A stretch of 42,030 nucleotides of DNA from CALROG01 sp943369755 (lineage in GTDB: Bacteria; Pseudomonadota; Gammaproteobacteria; Burkholderiales; Burkholderiaceae_C), in assembly GCA_943369755.1 (NCBI GenBank), contig CALROG020000037.1, forward strand, positions 1 to 42,030, written 5' to 3'. Shown piece by piece: positions 1-8,057 of the stretch. The notes beneath the pieces were generated by a model. That model was given only the letters and a program-made list of their open reading frames with translations. It did not search any database and was not told where the DNA came from. The number at the start of each line of letters is the position of its first letter. The stretch's first letter is position 1. Both the position numbers and the translations under genes were made by a program.

Positions 1-656
1 TTGTCTTTCTTGAGCCCGGTGGTCTTGCCGCTTTTGAGGGTCACGACCAGCTTGCCGCCGGCCACCGCATAGCCAGTGCTGTCCACATGCGAGCCGGACG
101 CCAGCGGCGCGGTGCGGTCCAGCACATGGCGTGCATATTCAATAACCCTGGCTCCGCGTTTGGGGTTGTAGCCGCCGCCCTCACCGGCTTTGCCGCAGCC
201 GTCGGCTTCAGAAATTGCGTCGGTGCCATACAGCGCGTCGTACAGGCTGCCCCAGCGCGCGTTGGCGGCGTTCAGCGCGTAGCGGGCGTTCAGGATGGGC
301 ACCACCAGCTGCGGGCCGGCCTGCGTGGCCAGCTCGGCGTCCACGTTTTTGGTGGTGGCCTTCACAGTTTTGGGCACGGGTACCAGGTAGCCGATTTTTT
401 CCAGGAACTTGCGGTAGGTCTTCATGCCCTTGATCGGGCCGGGGTTGGCCTTGTGCCAGGCGTCCAGCTCGGTTTGCAGGCGGTCGCGCTCAGCCAGCAG
501 CGCTGCGTTCTTTGGGGCCAGGTCGGCCACGATGGCGTCAAAGCCTTTCCAGAAGGTAGCGCTGGCCACACCGGTGCCGGGCAGCACCTGGGTTTCAATG
601 AACTGATGCAGCTCGGTAGCAACTTGCAGGCGGTGAACGGGGGTGCGTTGTGTCAT
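1..656 (-). CDS. glcB: Malate synthase G, N-terminal part (runs off the window)
   Basis: Malate synthase G condenses glyoxylate and acetyl-CoA to malate in the glyoxylate/glycolate pathway, in the cytoplasm. About 218 codons are visible, roughly the first 30% of a protein that is usually about 720 residues. The start reads MTQRTPVHRLQVATELHQF, followed by LPGTG and FWKGFDAIVADLAPKNAAL, which match the N-terminal region of the G isoform rather than the shorter A isoform. Further in are LVVPILNARYALNAANARWG and GSLYDALYGTD, also typical. The ATG at 654-656 is preceded by AAGGAG about 7 nt upstream. The catalytic residues lie beyond the window. The frame is open to the window edge, so nothing suggests a pseudogene. 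Confidence 0.93.
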   Translation of the reverse strand, partial: MTQRTPVHRLQVATELHQFIETQVLPGTGVASATFWKGFDAIVADLAPKNAALLAERDRLQTELDAWHKANPGPIKGMKTYRKFLEKIGYLVPVPKTVKATTKNVDAELATQAGPQLVVPILNARYALNAANARWGSLYDALYGTDAISEADGCGKAGEGGGYNPKRGARVIEYARHVLDRTAPLASGSHVDSTGYAVAGGKLVVTLKSGKTTGLKKD

Positions 657-679
657 GGGGGTTCTCCTTGGTGGGAAAT

Positions 680-706
680 GGGCTTCGACAGGCTCAGCCC
701 GAACGG
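680..706. repeat. REP-like palindromic repeat between glcB and the dehalogenase gene
   Basis: The spacer between the dehalogenase stop and the glcB start holds GGGCT, then TCGACAGGCTC, then AGCCC and GAACGG. The arms GGGCT/AGCCC can form a hairpin. I recall this sequence (in the other orientation, CGGGCTGAGCCTGTCGAAGC) as a very common dispersed extragenic palindrome in many beta- and gammaproteobacteria. Only one copy is in this window, so the repeat status is from memory and not shown here. It may act as a transcript-end or mRNA-stabilising hairpin between the two co-oriented genes. Confidence 0.6.
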
Positions 707-707
707 T

Positions 708-1388
708 TTAACTGAAAAATGAAAGCACATCGCGCAGGCTGCTGCCAGTGCGGGTGGGTTGGGTGCCGAGCTCTTCAAAGGGTAGCTGGTAGCGGTTGAC
801 CCACAGCGTGCGGTAGCCATACCAGGTGGCGGCCAGCGCGTCCCAGGCGTTGCAGCTGACAAAGGCAATCTGTTTGGTGTCCAGGCCCGTGGCCTGTGGC
901 CCCAGGGCGTAGGCGTCGGGGTGGGTTTTGTACTTGCGGATGCTGTCCACGCTGATCAGGTGGTCCAGCAAGTCGTCCAGGCCCGCGCTTTTCACGGCCA
1001 CGGCCAGCATGTCCGGGTCGCCGTTGCTCAGAATGCCGGTGACCACGCCTTTGGCCTTCAGCGCTTGCAGCACCTCGCGGTTTTCCGGGAATGCGCTCAG
1101 GTGCCGGTACTGGTTCATCAGTTGCTGCTCTTGCGCTGGCGTGAGCGCCAGGCCGAGCTTTTTGCAGGCGTAGCGCAGGCTGGCCTGGGTCAGTTCCCAA
1201 AACGGCTTGTAGTGCGCGCCATGGTTGCTGGTGGTCACCAGCCGCGTGTATTCAATCTGCTTGTCGCGCCACAACACGCCCAGCGCCTGGCCGTGGCCCG
1301 GGAACAGTTGTTCCGCCAGCAGGCCCACGCTGTACACGTCGAACAGCGTGCCGTAGGCGTCAAAGAGCACGGCCTTGGGTTTTTCCAT
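708..1388 (-). CDS. L-2-haloacid dehalogenase (HAD superfamily, type II)
   Basis: This 226-residue cytoplasmic enzyme would hydrolyse L-2-haloalkanoic acids to D-2-hydroxy acids, with inversion. The whole catalytic set of the family is present at the expected spacing: Asp10 and Thr14 in LFDAYGTLFDV, Arg41, Ser121 in LSNGDPDML, Lys154 and Tyr160 in KYKTHPDAY, and Ser178, Asn180 and Asp183 in FVSCNAWDAL. This separates it from generic HAD phosphatases. I chose the ATG at 1386-1388 because the nucleophile then falls at residue 10 as in the family. A TTG six codons upstream (1406) has an AAGG directly against it and is an alternative. A second, unrelated dehalogenase-like gene lies at 15854-16765. 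Confidence 0.88.
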   Translation of the reverse strand: MEKPKAVLFDAYGTLFDVYSVGLLAEQLFPGHGQALGVLWRDKQIEYTRLVTTSNHGAHYKPFWELTQASLRYACKKLGLALTPAQEQQLMNQYRHLSAFPENREVLQALKAKGVVTGILSNGDPDMLAVAVKSAGLDDLLDHLISVDSIRKYKTHPDAYALGPQATGLDTKQIAFVSCNAWDALAATWYGYRTLWVNRYQLPFEELGTQPTRTGSSLRDVLSFFS

Positions 1389-1475
1389 CCCTGTACTGTA
1401 TTGCAACCTTTTGCGGATATTAGTTTGGTCAAATGTGTTTTATTGGTGACCAAAACAAACATAATCAATGCAGCG

Positions 1476-2456
1476 CTAGAGATTGAACAGTCGCTGCGCG
1501 TTGTTCCCGCGCACGGCGTTCATCTGCGCAGGCGGCAGCCGGGCTGTGTTGGCAAAGGCACCCTTCACGTCATGCACCTGGTGCGGCCAGTCGGTGCCAA
1601 ACATCACCTGGCTCTCACCCACCACCGAAATCAGGTACTGCAACGCGCCCAGGTTGTAGGTGATGCTGTCGTAGTAAATGTGGCGCAGGTAGTCGGTGGG
1701 TTTGCGCAGCATTTGGCGGCGCGCCGGGATTTCCACCTCATCCCCCTTCTCGAACCGGCCCACCAGGTAGGGCAGGGTGCCGCCGCCGTGCGAGGCAATG
1801 ATTTTCAGGTTGGGGTACTGGTCAAAAAAGCCTTCAAAAATCATGCGGGTGATGGCCAGCGTGGTGTCAAACATGAAGCCAACCGACCAGCTCAAGTCAA
1901 ACTTGGTCATGTCCATCAGGTCCACGCCGGGTGGGTCGGTGGGGTGCACCAGCACCGGCAGGCCGCGTTTGTCGATCTCGGCCCACACAGGGGCAAACAT
2001 CGGGTCGGTCAGGCTCTTGCCCGCCACATTGGCCAGCACCATCACCCCCACCGCACCTTGGGCGCAGGCGCGCTGCAGCTCCTGCACCGCGCGCTGCGGG
2101 TACTCCCAGGGCAGGGAAGCAAACCAGCGCAGCCGCGCGGGGTAGCGGCCCTGCGCCTCGGCCACGTTGTCGTTGGCTTCCACTGCAGCGCGCACGCTGA
2201 TGTCTTCACCGCCCCAGTACACGTTGGGGCAGGTCAGCGACACCACCGACACATCAATGCCGGCTGCGTCCATGGCCTGGATGCGCAGTTCCCAGTCGAA
2301 GTGGCCTTTTTGCGGAATCACCACCGGCGTGTTGCCCCTGAAGATTTCGCTCTGCCCGTCCGGGCGGGTCTGGATGTTGTAGGTGCCGCCGGTGCGCTTG
2401 AGCAGTTCAAGCCACCGGGTGGTGAACATGTGGGTGTGCACATCAATCACGGTCAT
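1476..2456 (-). CDS. Amidohydrolase-2 family protein (ACMSD-like decarboxylase/hydrolase)
   Basis: A 326-residue TIM-barrel metal-dependent amidohydrolase. The metal ligands match the aminocarboxymuconate-semialdehyde decarboxylase group: His7 and His9 in DVHTHMF, His171 in VLVHPTDPPG, His223 in ASHGGGTLPY and Asp289 in FGTDWP. Family members decarboxylate or hydrate ring-cleavage products and hydroxybenzoates; the substrate cannot be read here. The ATG at 2454-2456 has GGAG 9 nt upstream; a longer frame upstream has no family similarity. The gene is divergent from a Bug binding protein across 114 bp, and a CoA-transferase follows that gene, which suggests a small aromatic or organic-acid catabolic locus. 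The end of the gene is 87 bp from the dehalogenase start. Confidence 0.85.
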   Translation of the reverse strand: MTVIDVHTHMFTTRWLELLKRTGGTYNIQTRPDGQSEIFRGNTPVVIPQKGHFDWELRIQAMDAAGIDVSVVSLTCPNVYWGGEDISVRAAVEANDNVAEAQGRYPARLRWFASLPWEYPQRAVQELQRACAQGAVGVMVLANVAGKSLTDPMFAPVWAEIDKRGLPVLVHPTDPPGVDLMDMTKFDLSWSVGFMFDTTLAITRMIFEGFFDQYPNLKIIASHGGGTLPYLVGRFEKGDEVEIPARRQMLRKPTDYLRHIYYDSITYNLGALQYLISVVGESQVMFGTDWPHQVHDVKGAFANTARLPPAQMNAVRGNNAQRLFNL

Positions 2457-2496
2457 GGTGTGTGTCTCCGGTGTATTGCTAGTGGTGTTTTGCTTG

Positions 2497-2525
2497 TTGG
2501 CATGCTTACGAATAGGCTTTATAAC
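2497..2525 (+). promoter_or_regulatory. Predicted sigma-70 promoter for the Bug-protein gene
   Basis: TTGGCA at 2497-2502 and TATAAC at 2520-2525 are separated by exactly 17 bp, each 5 of 6 to consensus. Initiation near 2532 would give a leader of about 40 nt before the ATG at 2571, which has AGGAG at 2558-2562. It is the best-looking promoter in the divergent spacer. Confidence 0.6.
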
Positions 2526-2570
2526 GGAGTCTGGCAACCACCATCGAACCAACACGCAGGAGACAACACC

Positions 2571-3524
2571 ATGAAACGCCGCCACTTTGCCGCGCTCGCA
2601 GCCACCGCCTTTGCCGCCCCAGGTGTACTGGCGCAAGACCGCACGCTGAAGATTCTGGTGGGCTTCCCGCCCGGTGGTTCGGTCGATGTGATCGCCCGTT
2701 TGCTGGCCGAAAAGCTGCGCGTCTCGCTCGGGCAAAACGTCATCGTGGACAACAAGCCGGGTGCGGGTGGCCGGGTGGCGCTCAATGAAATCAAGAAAGC
2801 GCCGGCGGATGGTCAAACCCTGGTGCTGTCACCCAGTGGCGCGCTGGTGGTTCAGCCCTGGCTGTTCGCCAACCTGGGTTACGACCCGGTGAAAGACTTC
2901 ACGCCCATCTCGCGCGTCACCACGTTTGACTTTGCCGTGACGGCCGGCCCCGGCGCGCCTGCCGGCGACCTGAAGGCCGTGCTGGCCTGGATGAAGGCCA
3001 ACCCGGCCAAAGCCAACTACGCCACCTCGGGCGCGGGCACGGTGCCGCATTTCGCCGGCCTGCTTCTGGGCCAGGCGGCGGGTGTTCCCATGACCCATGT
3101 GGCCTACCGTGGCGGTGCCCTGGCGGCACAAGACCTGATAGGCGGCCAGGTGCCGCTGATGGTGGACACCGCGTCCGAGACCATTGAACACCACAAGGCT
3201 GGCAAGGTGCGCATTCTGGCGGTGACCGGCGAAGCCCGCTCCCGGGCTTTGCCCGACGTGCCCACGCTCAAAGAGTCGGGCATCAACATTGCCGCCGATG
3301 CCTTCTTTGGCCTGTATGGCCCTGCGGGCATGACTCCCGAGGTGACTGCGCGCATCGACCGTGCGGTGGCCGATGCCCTCAAGACCCCCGATATTCAAGA
3401 CAAAATTTATGGTTTTGGCCTGGTGCCCAACCATGCCGGTGCGGCTGCGTTGATGGCAACCCAGGCCGAGCACCTCAAGCGCTGGGAGGGCCCCATCAAG
3501 GCCTCGGGTTTCAAGGCAGAGTAG
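2571..3524 (+). CDS. Bug-family (TTT transporter) periplasmic substrate-binding protein
   Basis: A 317-residue extracytoplasmic binding protein of the tripartite tricarboxylate transporter family, abundant in Burkholderiales. The N-terminus MKRRHFAALAATAFA is an export signal with cleavage likely after GVLA (residue 21); the paired arginines resemble a Tat motif. The family hallmarks are LVGFPPGGSVDVIARLLAEK, IVDNKPGAGG and the later VAYRGG. No TctA/TctB membrane components are next to it, which is usual for these orphan binding proteins, and the ligand is unknown. The ATG at 2571 has AGGAG 8 nt upstream. It is divergent from the amidohydrolase and followed by a CoA-transferase, so it may bind the substrate of that locus. 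Confidence 0.92.
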   Translation: MKRRHFAALAATAFAAPGVLAQDRTLKILVGFPPGGSVDVIARLLAEKLRVSLGQNVIVDNKPGAGGRVALNEIKKAPADGQTLVLSPSGALVVQPWLFANLGYDPVKDFTPISRVTTFDFAVTAGPGAPAGDLKAVLAWMKANPAKANYATSGAGTVPHFAGLLLGQAAGVPMTHVAYRGGALAAQDLIGGQVPLMVDTASETIEHHKAGKVRILAVTGEARSRALPDVPTLKESGINIAADAFFGLYGPAGMTPEVTARIDRAVADALKTPDIQDKIYGFGLVPNHAGAAALMATQAEHLKRWEGPIKASGFKAE

Positions 3525-3625
3525 GCAGCGGTGCCCCGCGCGGGCCACAATCCCCGGCACCATGCCCCATGACATATTGATCGGTGAGGTGGGTCAGCCT
3601 TTTGGCATGGCTCAAAGGCCCGGCC

Positions 3626-4807
3626 ATGCCTGACAATCCGCTGCCCTACGCTGGCATCCGTATCGTGGAGTTCACCCACATGGTCATGGGACCCACCTGC
3701 GGCATGGTGCTGGCCGACCTGGGTGCCGAAGTCATCAAGGTCGAGCCGATCGCGGGCGACAACACGCGCAAGCTGTTGGGCTCGGGTGCGGGGTTTTTTT
3801 CGCTGTTCAACCGCAACAAGAAAAGCGTTGCACTGGACCTGCAAACCGCCCAGGGCAAAGAAGCGGCGCTGCGGCTGATTGCCACCGCAGACATCGTCAG
3901 CGAGAACTTCAAGCCCGGCACCATGAAGAAGTTGGGGCTGGACTACGCAACACTCAGCAAGCTCAACCCGCGCCTGATTTATGTGAGCCACAAGGGCTTT
4001 TTGCCCGGCCCCTACGACCACCGCACCGCGCTGGACGAGGTGGTGCAGATGATGGGCGGGCTGGCCTACATGACCGGGCGCCCGGGCGACCCGCTGCGTG
4101 CCGGAACCAGCGTCAACGACATCATGGGTGGCATGTTTGGTGCCATCGGTGCCATGGCCGCACTGGCGCAGCGCGCAACCACGGGCCAAGGCCAGGAAGT
4201 GCAGAGCGCGCTGTTCGAAAACAACGTGCTGCTGGTCGCGCAGCACATGATGCAGTTTGCGGTGACCGGCAAGGCAGCAGACCCGATGCCGGGCCGTATT
4301 TCTGCCTGGGGTGTGTACGACGTGTTCACGGTCAAAGGCGGTGAGCAGATCTTTCTGGCCGCGGTCAGCGACACCCAATGGGCCAGTTTCTGCGACGCCT
4401 TTGGCCTGGCCGAGCTAAAGGCCGACGCGCGGTTGGCCAGCAACAACGACCGGGTTCGCGCACGCGACTGGCTGATGCCCGTGCTGCGCGAGCACCTGGC
4501 ACGCCACAGCGCAGCCGAACTCAGCGCAGTGTTTGAAAAGAACGGCCTGCCGTTTGCGCCGATCACGCGCCCGCAAGATTTGTTTGACGACCCCCACCTG
4601 AATGCCACCGGCGGCCTGGCAGCGCTGACTTTGCCGGATGGACGCGACACCCGGGTGCCGTTGCTGCCCCTGCTGCTGAACGGCCACCGCCCCGGCGTGC
4701 GGCTCAACCCGCCCCAGCTGGGCGAGCACACGCGCGCGTTGCTGCAGGAAGTGGGCTACACCACGGAACAAATCGACCAGATGCTTTCGACGCAATCAGC
4801 CGGTTAA
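3626..4807 (+). CDS. CaiB/BaiF family (class III) CoA-transferase
   Basis: A 393-residue class III CoA-transferase, moving CoA between acyl-CoA donors and free carboxylic acids. N-terminal hallmarks are GIRIVEFTHMVMGP, LADLGAEVIKVE and FFSLFNRNKKSVALDL. The catalytic aspartate is probably Asp165 in GTSVNDIMGG, equivalent to Asp169 of formyl-CoA transferase, preceded by the conserved GRPGDPLRAG. The ATG at 3626 has AAAGG 7 nt upstream; a GTG at 3584 would add 14 residues without family similarity. The acceptor acid cannot be inferred. It follows the Bug gene by about 100 bp in the same direction and is followed by a LysR gene, consistent with a small organic-acid uptake and activation locus. 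Confidence 0.9.
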   Translation: MPDNPLPYAGIRIVEFTHMVMGPTCGMVLADLGAEVIKVEPIAGDNTRKLLGSGAGFFSLFNRNKKSVALDLQTAQGKEAALRLIATADIVSENFKPGTMKKLGLDYATLSKLNPRLIYVSHKGFLPGPYDHRTALDEVVQMMGGLAYMTGRPGDPLRAGTSVNDIMGGMFGAIGAMAALAQRATTGQGQEVQSALFENNVLLVAQHMMQFAVTGKAADPMPGRISAWGVYDVFTVKGGEQIFLAAVSDTQWASFCDAFGLAELKADARLASNNDRVRARDWLMPVLREHLARHSAAELSAVFEKNGLPFAPITRPQDLFDDPHLNATGGLAALTLPDGRDTRVPLLPLLLNGHRPGVRLNPPQLGEHTRALLQEVGYTTEQIDQMLSTQSAG

Positions 4808-4847
4808 GAGGCTTGATTTTTAACTTCCATCCGCATAATCTGCGGCA

Positions 4848-5768
4848 ATGGACAAGCTCAAAGCGCTGGAATCATTTGTGTCGGTGGCCACCAAGGGCAG
4901 CCTGACCGCTGCGGCCAATGCCGAAGGCGTGGCCCCGGCCATCATGGGCCGACGGCTTGACGCGCTGGAAGAAAAGCTCGGCGTCAAGTTGCTGGTGCGC
5001 ACCACCCGACGCATCACGCTGACCCATGAAGGCAGCGCTTTCCTGGAAGACTGCCAACGGGTGCTGGCCGACCTGGCCAATGCCGAGGCCAGCGTTAGCG
5101 CTGGCGGCGTAAAAGCCAGTGGCCACCTGCGCATCACCGCGCCGGCCGGCTTTGGCCGCCGCCATGTGGCACCGCTAGTGCCGCGCTTTCGTGCGCTGCA
5201 TGCCGACGTAACGATTTCGCTCAACCTGAGTGACCGGGTGGTGGACTTGGGTGGCGAAGGCTACGACTGCGCGGTGCGGGTTGGCGATCTGCCGGACTCT
5301 TCACTGGTCAGTGTGCGGCTGGCTGACAACCGCCGTTTGTGCGTGGCCACCCCAGACTACCTCAAGCGCCAGGGCCAGCCCCAGCACCCGAACGAGCTGC
5401 TCAAGTTTGACTGCCTCACGCTGTCCAGCGACGCGTCGCAAACCCGTGGCTGGGCGTTCCGGGTGCCGCGTGACGGTGGCCATGAAGTGGTGCACCTCAA
5501 GCCCGGCGGGCCGCTGGATTGTTCAGACGGGCAGGTTTTGCACGACTGGTGCCTGGCGGGCTACGGTATCGCCTGGCGCAGCACCTGGGAGGTAGAAAGC
5601 GAAATTGCGGCAGGCAGGCTGGTCGCGGTTCTGGGGGATTTTGCGGCACCACCGAACGGTATTTACGCGGTGTTTCCCCAGCGCAAACACCTGCCGCTGC
5701 GGGTGCGCCTGTGGATCGACTTCCTCAAGCACAACTACAGCCAACCCGAGTTCTGGCGGGCCCAGTAA
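4848..5768 (+). CDS. LysR-family transcriptional regulator
   Basis: A 306-residue LysR-type regulator. The N-terminal winged helix-turn-helix covers about residues 1-60 (MDKLKALESFVSVATKGSL, then RRLDALEEKLGVKLLVRTTR). The effector-binding domain starts near GHLRITAPAGFG. The sequence resembles the subgroup represented by CrgA and DmlR. It begins 40 bp after the CoA-transferase on the same strand, so it may be co-transcribed and may control the preceding locus. A strong hairpin at 5770-5801 starts right after its stop codon. Confidence 0.92.
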   Translation: MDKLKALESFVSVATKGSLTAAANAEGVAPAIMGRRLDALEEKLGVKLLVRTTRRITLTHEGSAFLEDCQRVLADLANAEASVSAGGVKASGHLRITAPAGFGRRHVAPLVPRFRALHADVTISLNLSDRVVDLGGEGYDCAVRVGDLPDSSLVSVRLADNRRLCVATPDYLKRQGQPQHPNELLKFDCLTLSSDASQTRGWAFRVPRDGGHEVVHLKPGGPLDCSDGQVLHDWCLAGYGIAWRSTWEVESEIAAGRLVAVLGDFAAPPNGIYAVFPQRKHLPLRVRLWIDFLKHNYSQPEFWRAQ

Positions 5769-5769
5769 A

Positions 5770-5801
5770 AAAGCCCTGCCGGCAAACGCCGGCAGGGCTT
5801 T
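5770..5801. terminator. Bidirectional intrinsic terminator between convergent genes
   Basis: A perfect 14-bp stem (AAAGCCCTGCCGGC at 5770-5783, its complement at 5788-5801) with a 4-nt loop AAAC lies between the convergent LysR and PsiF-repeat genes. The run of A residues on the left gives a good U tract for transcripts coming from the minus strand; the right side has only three T before a C. It should terminate the PsiF-repeat gene strongly and the LysR gene less strongly. Confidence 0.88.
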
Positions 5802-5825
5802 CGGGGGCGCTGCGGCCCGCAAGGC

Positions 5826-6194
5826 TTACTTCTTTGGTGCTTCTGCGGCCTTGGCGGCAGCCGCGGGCTTGGCGTCCATGGCCGGCTTGGCAGCGGCAGC
5901 GGCCGCGGGCTTGGCGTCTTCCATGCACTTCTTCACATGGCTGGTCTTGGCGGCGCCTGCAAGCTTCTTGTCTGCGGCGGACTTCTCGCACGCGGCGCTG
6001 GCACCACCGCCAGCATCTGCCTCACACTTTTTCATGTAGCTGGTCTTGGCGGCACCCGCAAGCTTCTTCTCGGCGGCGCTGGCTTCACACGCGTTGCCCG
6101 CTTTCATGGGCGCTGCGCCCGCATGACTGGCTGCATAGGCCGAACCGGCAGAAATGGCAAAGCCGATGGCGATCAGAGAAAGTAGTTTCTTCAT
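5826..6194 (-). CDS. PsiF-repeat periplasmic protein
   Basis: A 122-residue exported protein with a clear signal peptide (MKKLLSLIAIGFAISAGSAYA). It carries two copies of the PsiF repeat at about residues 36-57 and 69-90, each with the pattern C-E-x-S-A-x-K-K-L-x-G-A-A-K-T-S-x-x-K-K-C. The tail after residue 95 is a low-complexity run of Ala, Lys and Pro. E. coli psiF is phosphate-starvation inducible, but its molecular role is unknown. The ATG at 6192-6194 has AGGAG upstream. It is divergent from argS and convergent with the LysR gene, with the shared terminator between. Confidence 0.85.
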   Translation of the reverse strand: MKKLLSLIAIGFAISAGSAYAASHAGAAPMKAGNACEASAAEKKLAGAAKTSYMKKCEADAGGGASAACEKSAADKKLAGAAKTSHVKKCMEDAKPAAAAAAKPAMDAKPAAAAKAAEAPKK

Positions 6195-6299
6195 GGGGTC
6201 TCCTGGATAAGGGGTGGTTTGGTTTGAATCCCGCGAAGATTCCAGCACATAACGGGTACGGCGGCAAGCCCGATGACGCCCCACCCGTAAAATCGGCCG

Positions 6300-8054
6300 A
6301 TGCTCAGTGTCAAACAAGAATTGCTCGGCAGCCTGGCCGCCGAGCTGGACCGCCTGTCGCCCGGTGCCGGGGACAAAGCCCTGTTCGAGTCACCCAAGGT
6401 GGCCGCCCATGGTGATTTCGCCAGCACGGCGGCCATGCAACTGGCCAAACCGCTGAAACAAAACCCGCGCCAGGTGGCCGAGGCGTTGCGCACCGCGCTG
6501 CTGGCCGCGCCGGTTTATCAGCGTTGGGTGGACGCGATCGACATTGCCGGGCCCGGCTTCATCAACATCCGCCTCAAGCCCGAAGCCAAGCAGCAGATCG
6601 TGCACGAGGTGCTGGCTGCAAAACAAAGCTTTGGCGTTCAAGCGGCCAATGGCCGCAAGTTGATGGTGGAGTTTGTGTCGGCCAACCCGACCGGCCCGCT
6701 GCATGTGGGCCATGGCCGTCAAGCCGCTTTGGGCGACGCAATTTGCAACCTCTACACCACCCAGGGCTGGGAGGTGACCCGCGAGTTCTATTACAACGAC
6801 GCGGGGGTACAGATTGCCACCCTGGCCAGCTCCACGCAATTGCGCGCCAAGGGCGTCAAGCCGGGTGACCCGGGTTGGCCCGAAGCGGCCTACAACGGTG
6901 ACTACATCCAGGACATTGCCAACGACTTTCTGGCCAAGCAGACGGTTCACGCCGACGACCGCGAGTTCACCGCCAGCGGCGACGTGAACGACCTCGACGG
7001 TATCCGCCAGTTTGCAGTGGCCTACTTGCGGCGCGAACAAGACCTGGACCTCAAGGCCTTTGACGTCAAGTTCGACAACTACTACCTGGAGTCCAGCCTG
7101 TACAGCAGTGGCAAGGTGGACGCCGCGGTGCAAAAGCTGCAGGCCGCTGGCAAAACCTATGAGCAAGGCGGCGCGCTGTGGTTGCGCTCGACGGATTACG
7201 GCGACGACAAAGACCGCGTGATGCGCAAATCTGACGCCACCTACACCTACTTTGTGCCTGATGTGGCCTATCACATCAGCAAGTGGGAGCGCGGCTTTCA
7301 CAAGGTGGTGAACATTCAGGGCACTGACCATCACGGCACCATCGCCAGGGTACGGGCCGGCCTGCAGGCGGCCAACGTCGGCATTCCACCGGGCTACCCC
7401 AGCTATGTGTTGCATACGATGGTGCGGGTCATGAAGGGCGGCGAGGAAGTCAAAATTTCCAAACGCGCGGGCAGCTATGTCACGCTGCGCGACCTGATTG
7501 ACTGGACCAGCAAGGACGCGGTTCGCTTCTTCCTGCTCAGCCGCAAACCCGATACCGAATACACCTTCGATGTAGATCTGGCGATTGCCAAAAACAACGA
7601 CAACCCGGTGTATTACGTGCAGTACGCCCATGCGCGCATTTGCTCGGTGCTTCGAAAGGCCGCCGGCTACGAAGATGAGACGCTCGAGCGTTTAGCGGTT
7701 GTAGGCGATCTTTCTGTAGACGAGCAAATGTCGCAAGTCACTGCTGCATTCATCGCTTCTCTCGACGACGCCGACTTGTCGCCGCTGAACAGCGCGCCCG
7801 CCCTGGCGCTGATGCTGCAACTGGCCAAGTACCCCGAGATGCTCAGCTCAGCCGCCGCTGACTCAGCGCCGCACGACGTGACCTTTTACCTGCGCGAGCT
7901 GGCCGCGGGCTATCACAGCTACTACGACGCGGAGCGTATTCTTGTAGACGACGAAGTCGTGAAAAAAGCCCGGCTTGCGCTCGTCGCCGCCACAGCACAG
8001 GTGTTGCACAATGGGCTGAAGGTGCTCGGCGTCAGCGCACCGCAGAAGATGTAA
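6300..8054 (+). CDS. argS: Arginyl-tRNA synthetase
   Basis: A 584-residue class I synthetase that charges tRNA-Arg. The HIGH signature appears as HVGH at residues 135-138 within ANPTGPLHVGHGRQAALGD. The KMSKS-equivalent is KISKRAG at residues 385-391. The N-terminal Arg-tRNA domain and the C-terminal anticodon-binding region (LRELAAGYHSYYDAERIL) are present. About 35 codons from 7663 to 7770 are relatively AT-rich, use TTA, GTA and TCT codons rare in the neighbours, and appear to lengthen the protein against related enzymes I recall. It is followed after 3 bp by a SPOR-domain gene, suggesting co-transcription. Confidence 0.96.
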   Translation: MLSVKQELLGSLAAELDRLSPGAGDKALFESPKVAAHGDFASTAAMQLAKPLKQNPRQVAEALRTALLAAPVYQRWVDAIDIAGPGFINIRLKPEAKQQIVHEVLAAKQSFGVQAANGRKLMVEFVSANPTGPLHVGHGRQAALGDAICNLYTTQGWEVTREFYYNDAGVQIATLASSTQLRAKGVKPGDPGWPEAAYNGDYIQDIANDFLAKQTVHADDREFTASGDVNDLDGIRQFAVAYLRREQDLDLKAFDVKFDNYYLESSLYSSGKVDAAVQKLQAAGKTYEQGGALWLRSTDYGDDKDRVMRKSDATYTYFVPDVAYHISKWERGFHKVVNIQGTDHHGTIARVRAGLQAANVGIPPGYPSYVLHTMVRVMKGGEEVKISKRAGSYVTLRDLIDWTSKDAVRFFLLSRKPDTEYTFDVDLAIAKNNDNPVYYVQYAHARICSVLRKAAGYEDETLERLAVVGDLSVDEQMSQVTAAFIASLDDADLSPLNSAPALALMLQLAKYPEMLSSAAADSAPHDVTFYLRELAAGYHSYYDAERILVDDEVVKKARLALVAATAQVLHNGLKVLGVSAPQKM

Positions 8055-8057
8055 GCC

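Noticed and set aside
921..2570. A long open frame on the plus strand running into the Bug gene (over 500 codons before its ATG)
   Set aside because: It is antisense to the dehalogenase and amidohydrolase genes, has no recognisable domain, and the real start is the ATG at 2571 with AGGAG and a signal peptide. High GC gives long chance frames.
3530..3561. Inverted repeat GGTGCC/GGCACC after the first Bug gene as a terminator
   Set aside because: Short stem, long loop and no T run; the downstream CoA-transferase is in the same direction. Not strong enough to call.
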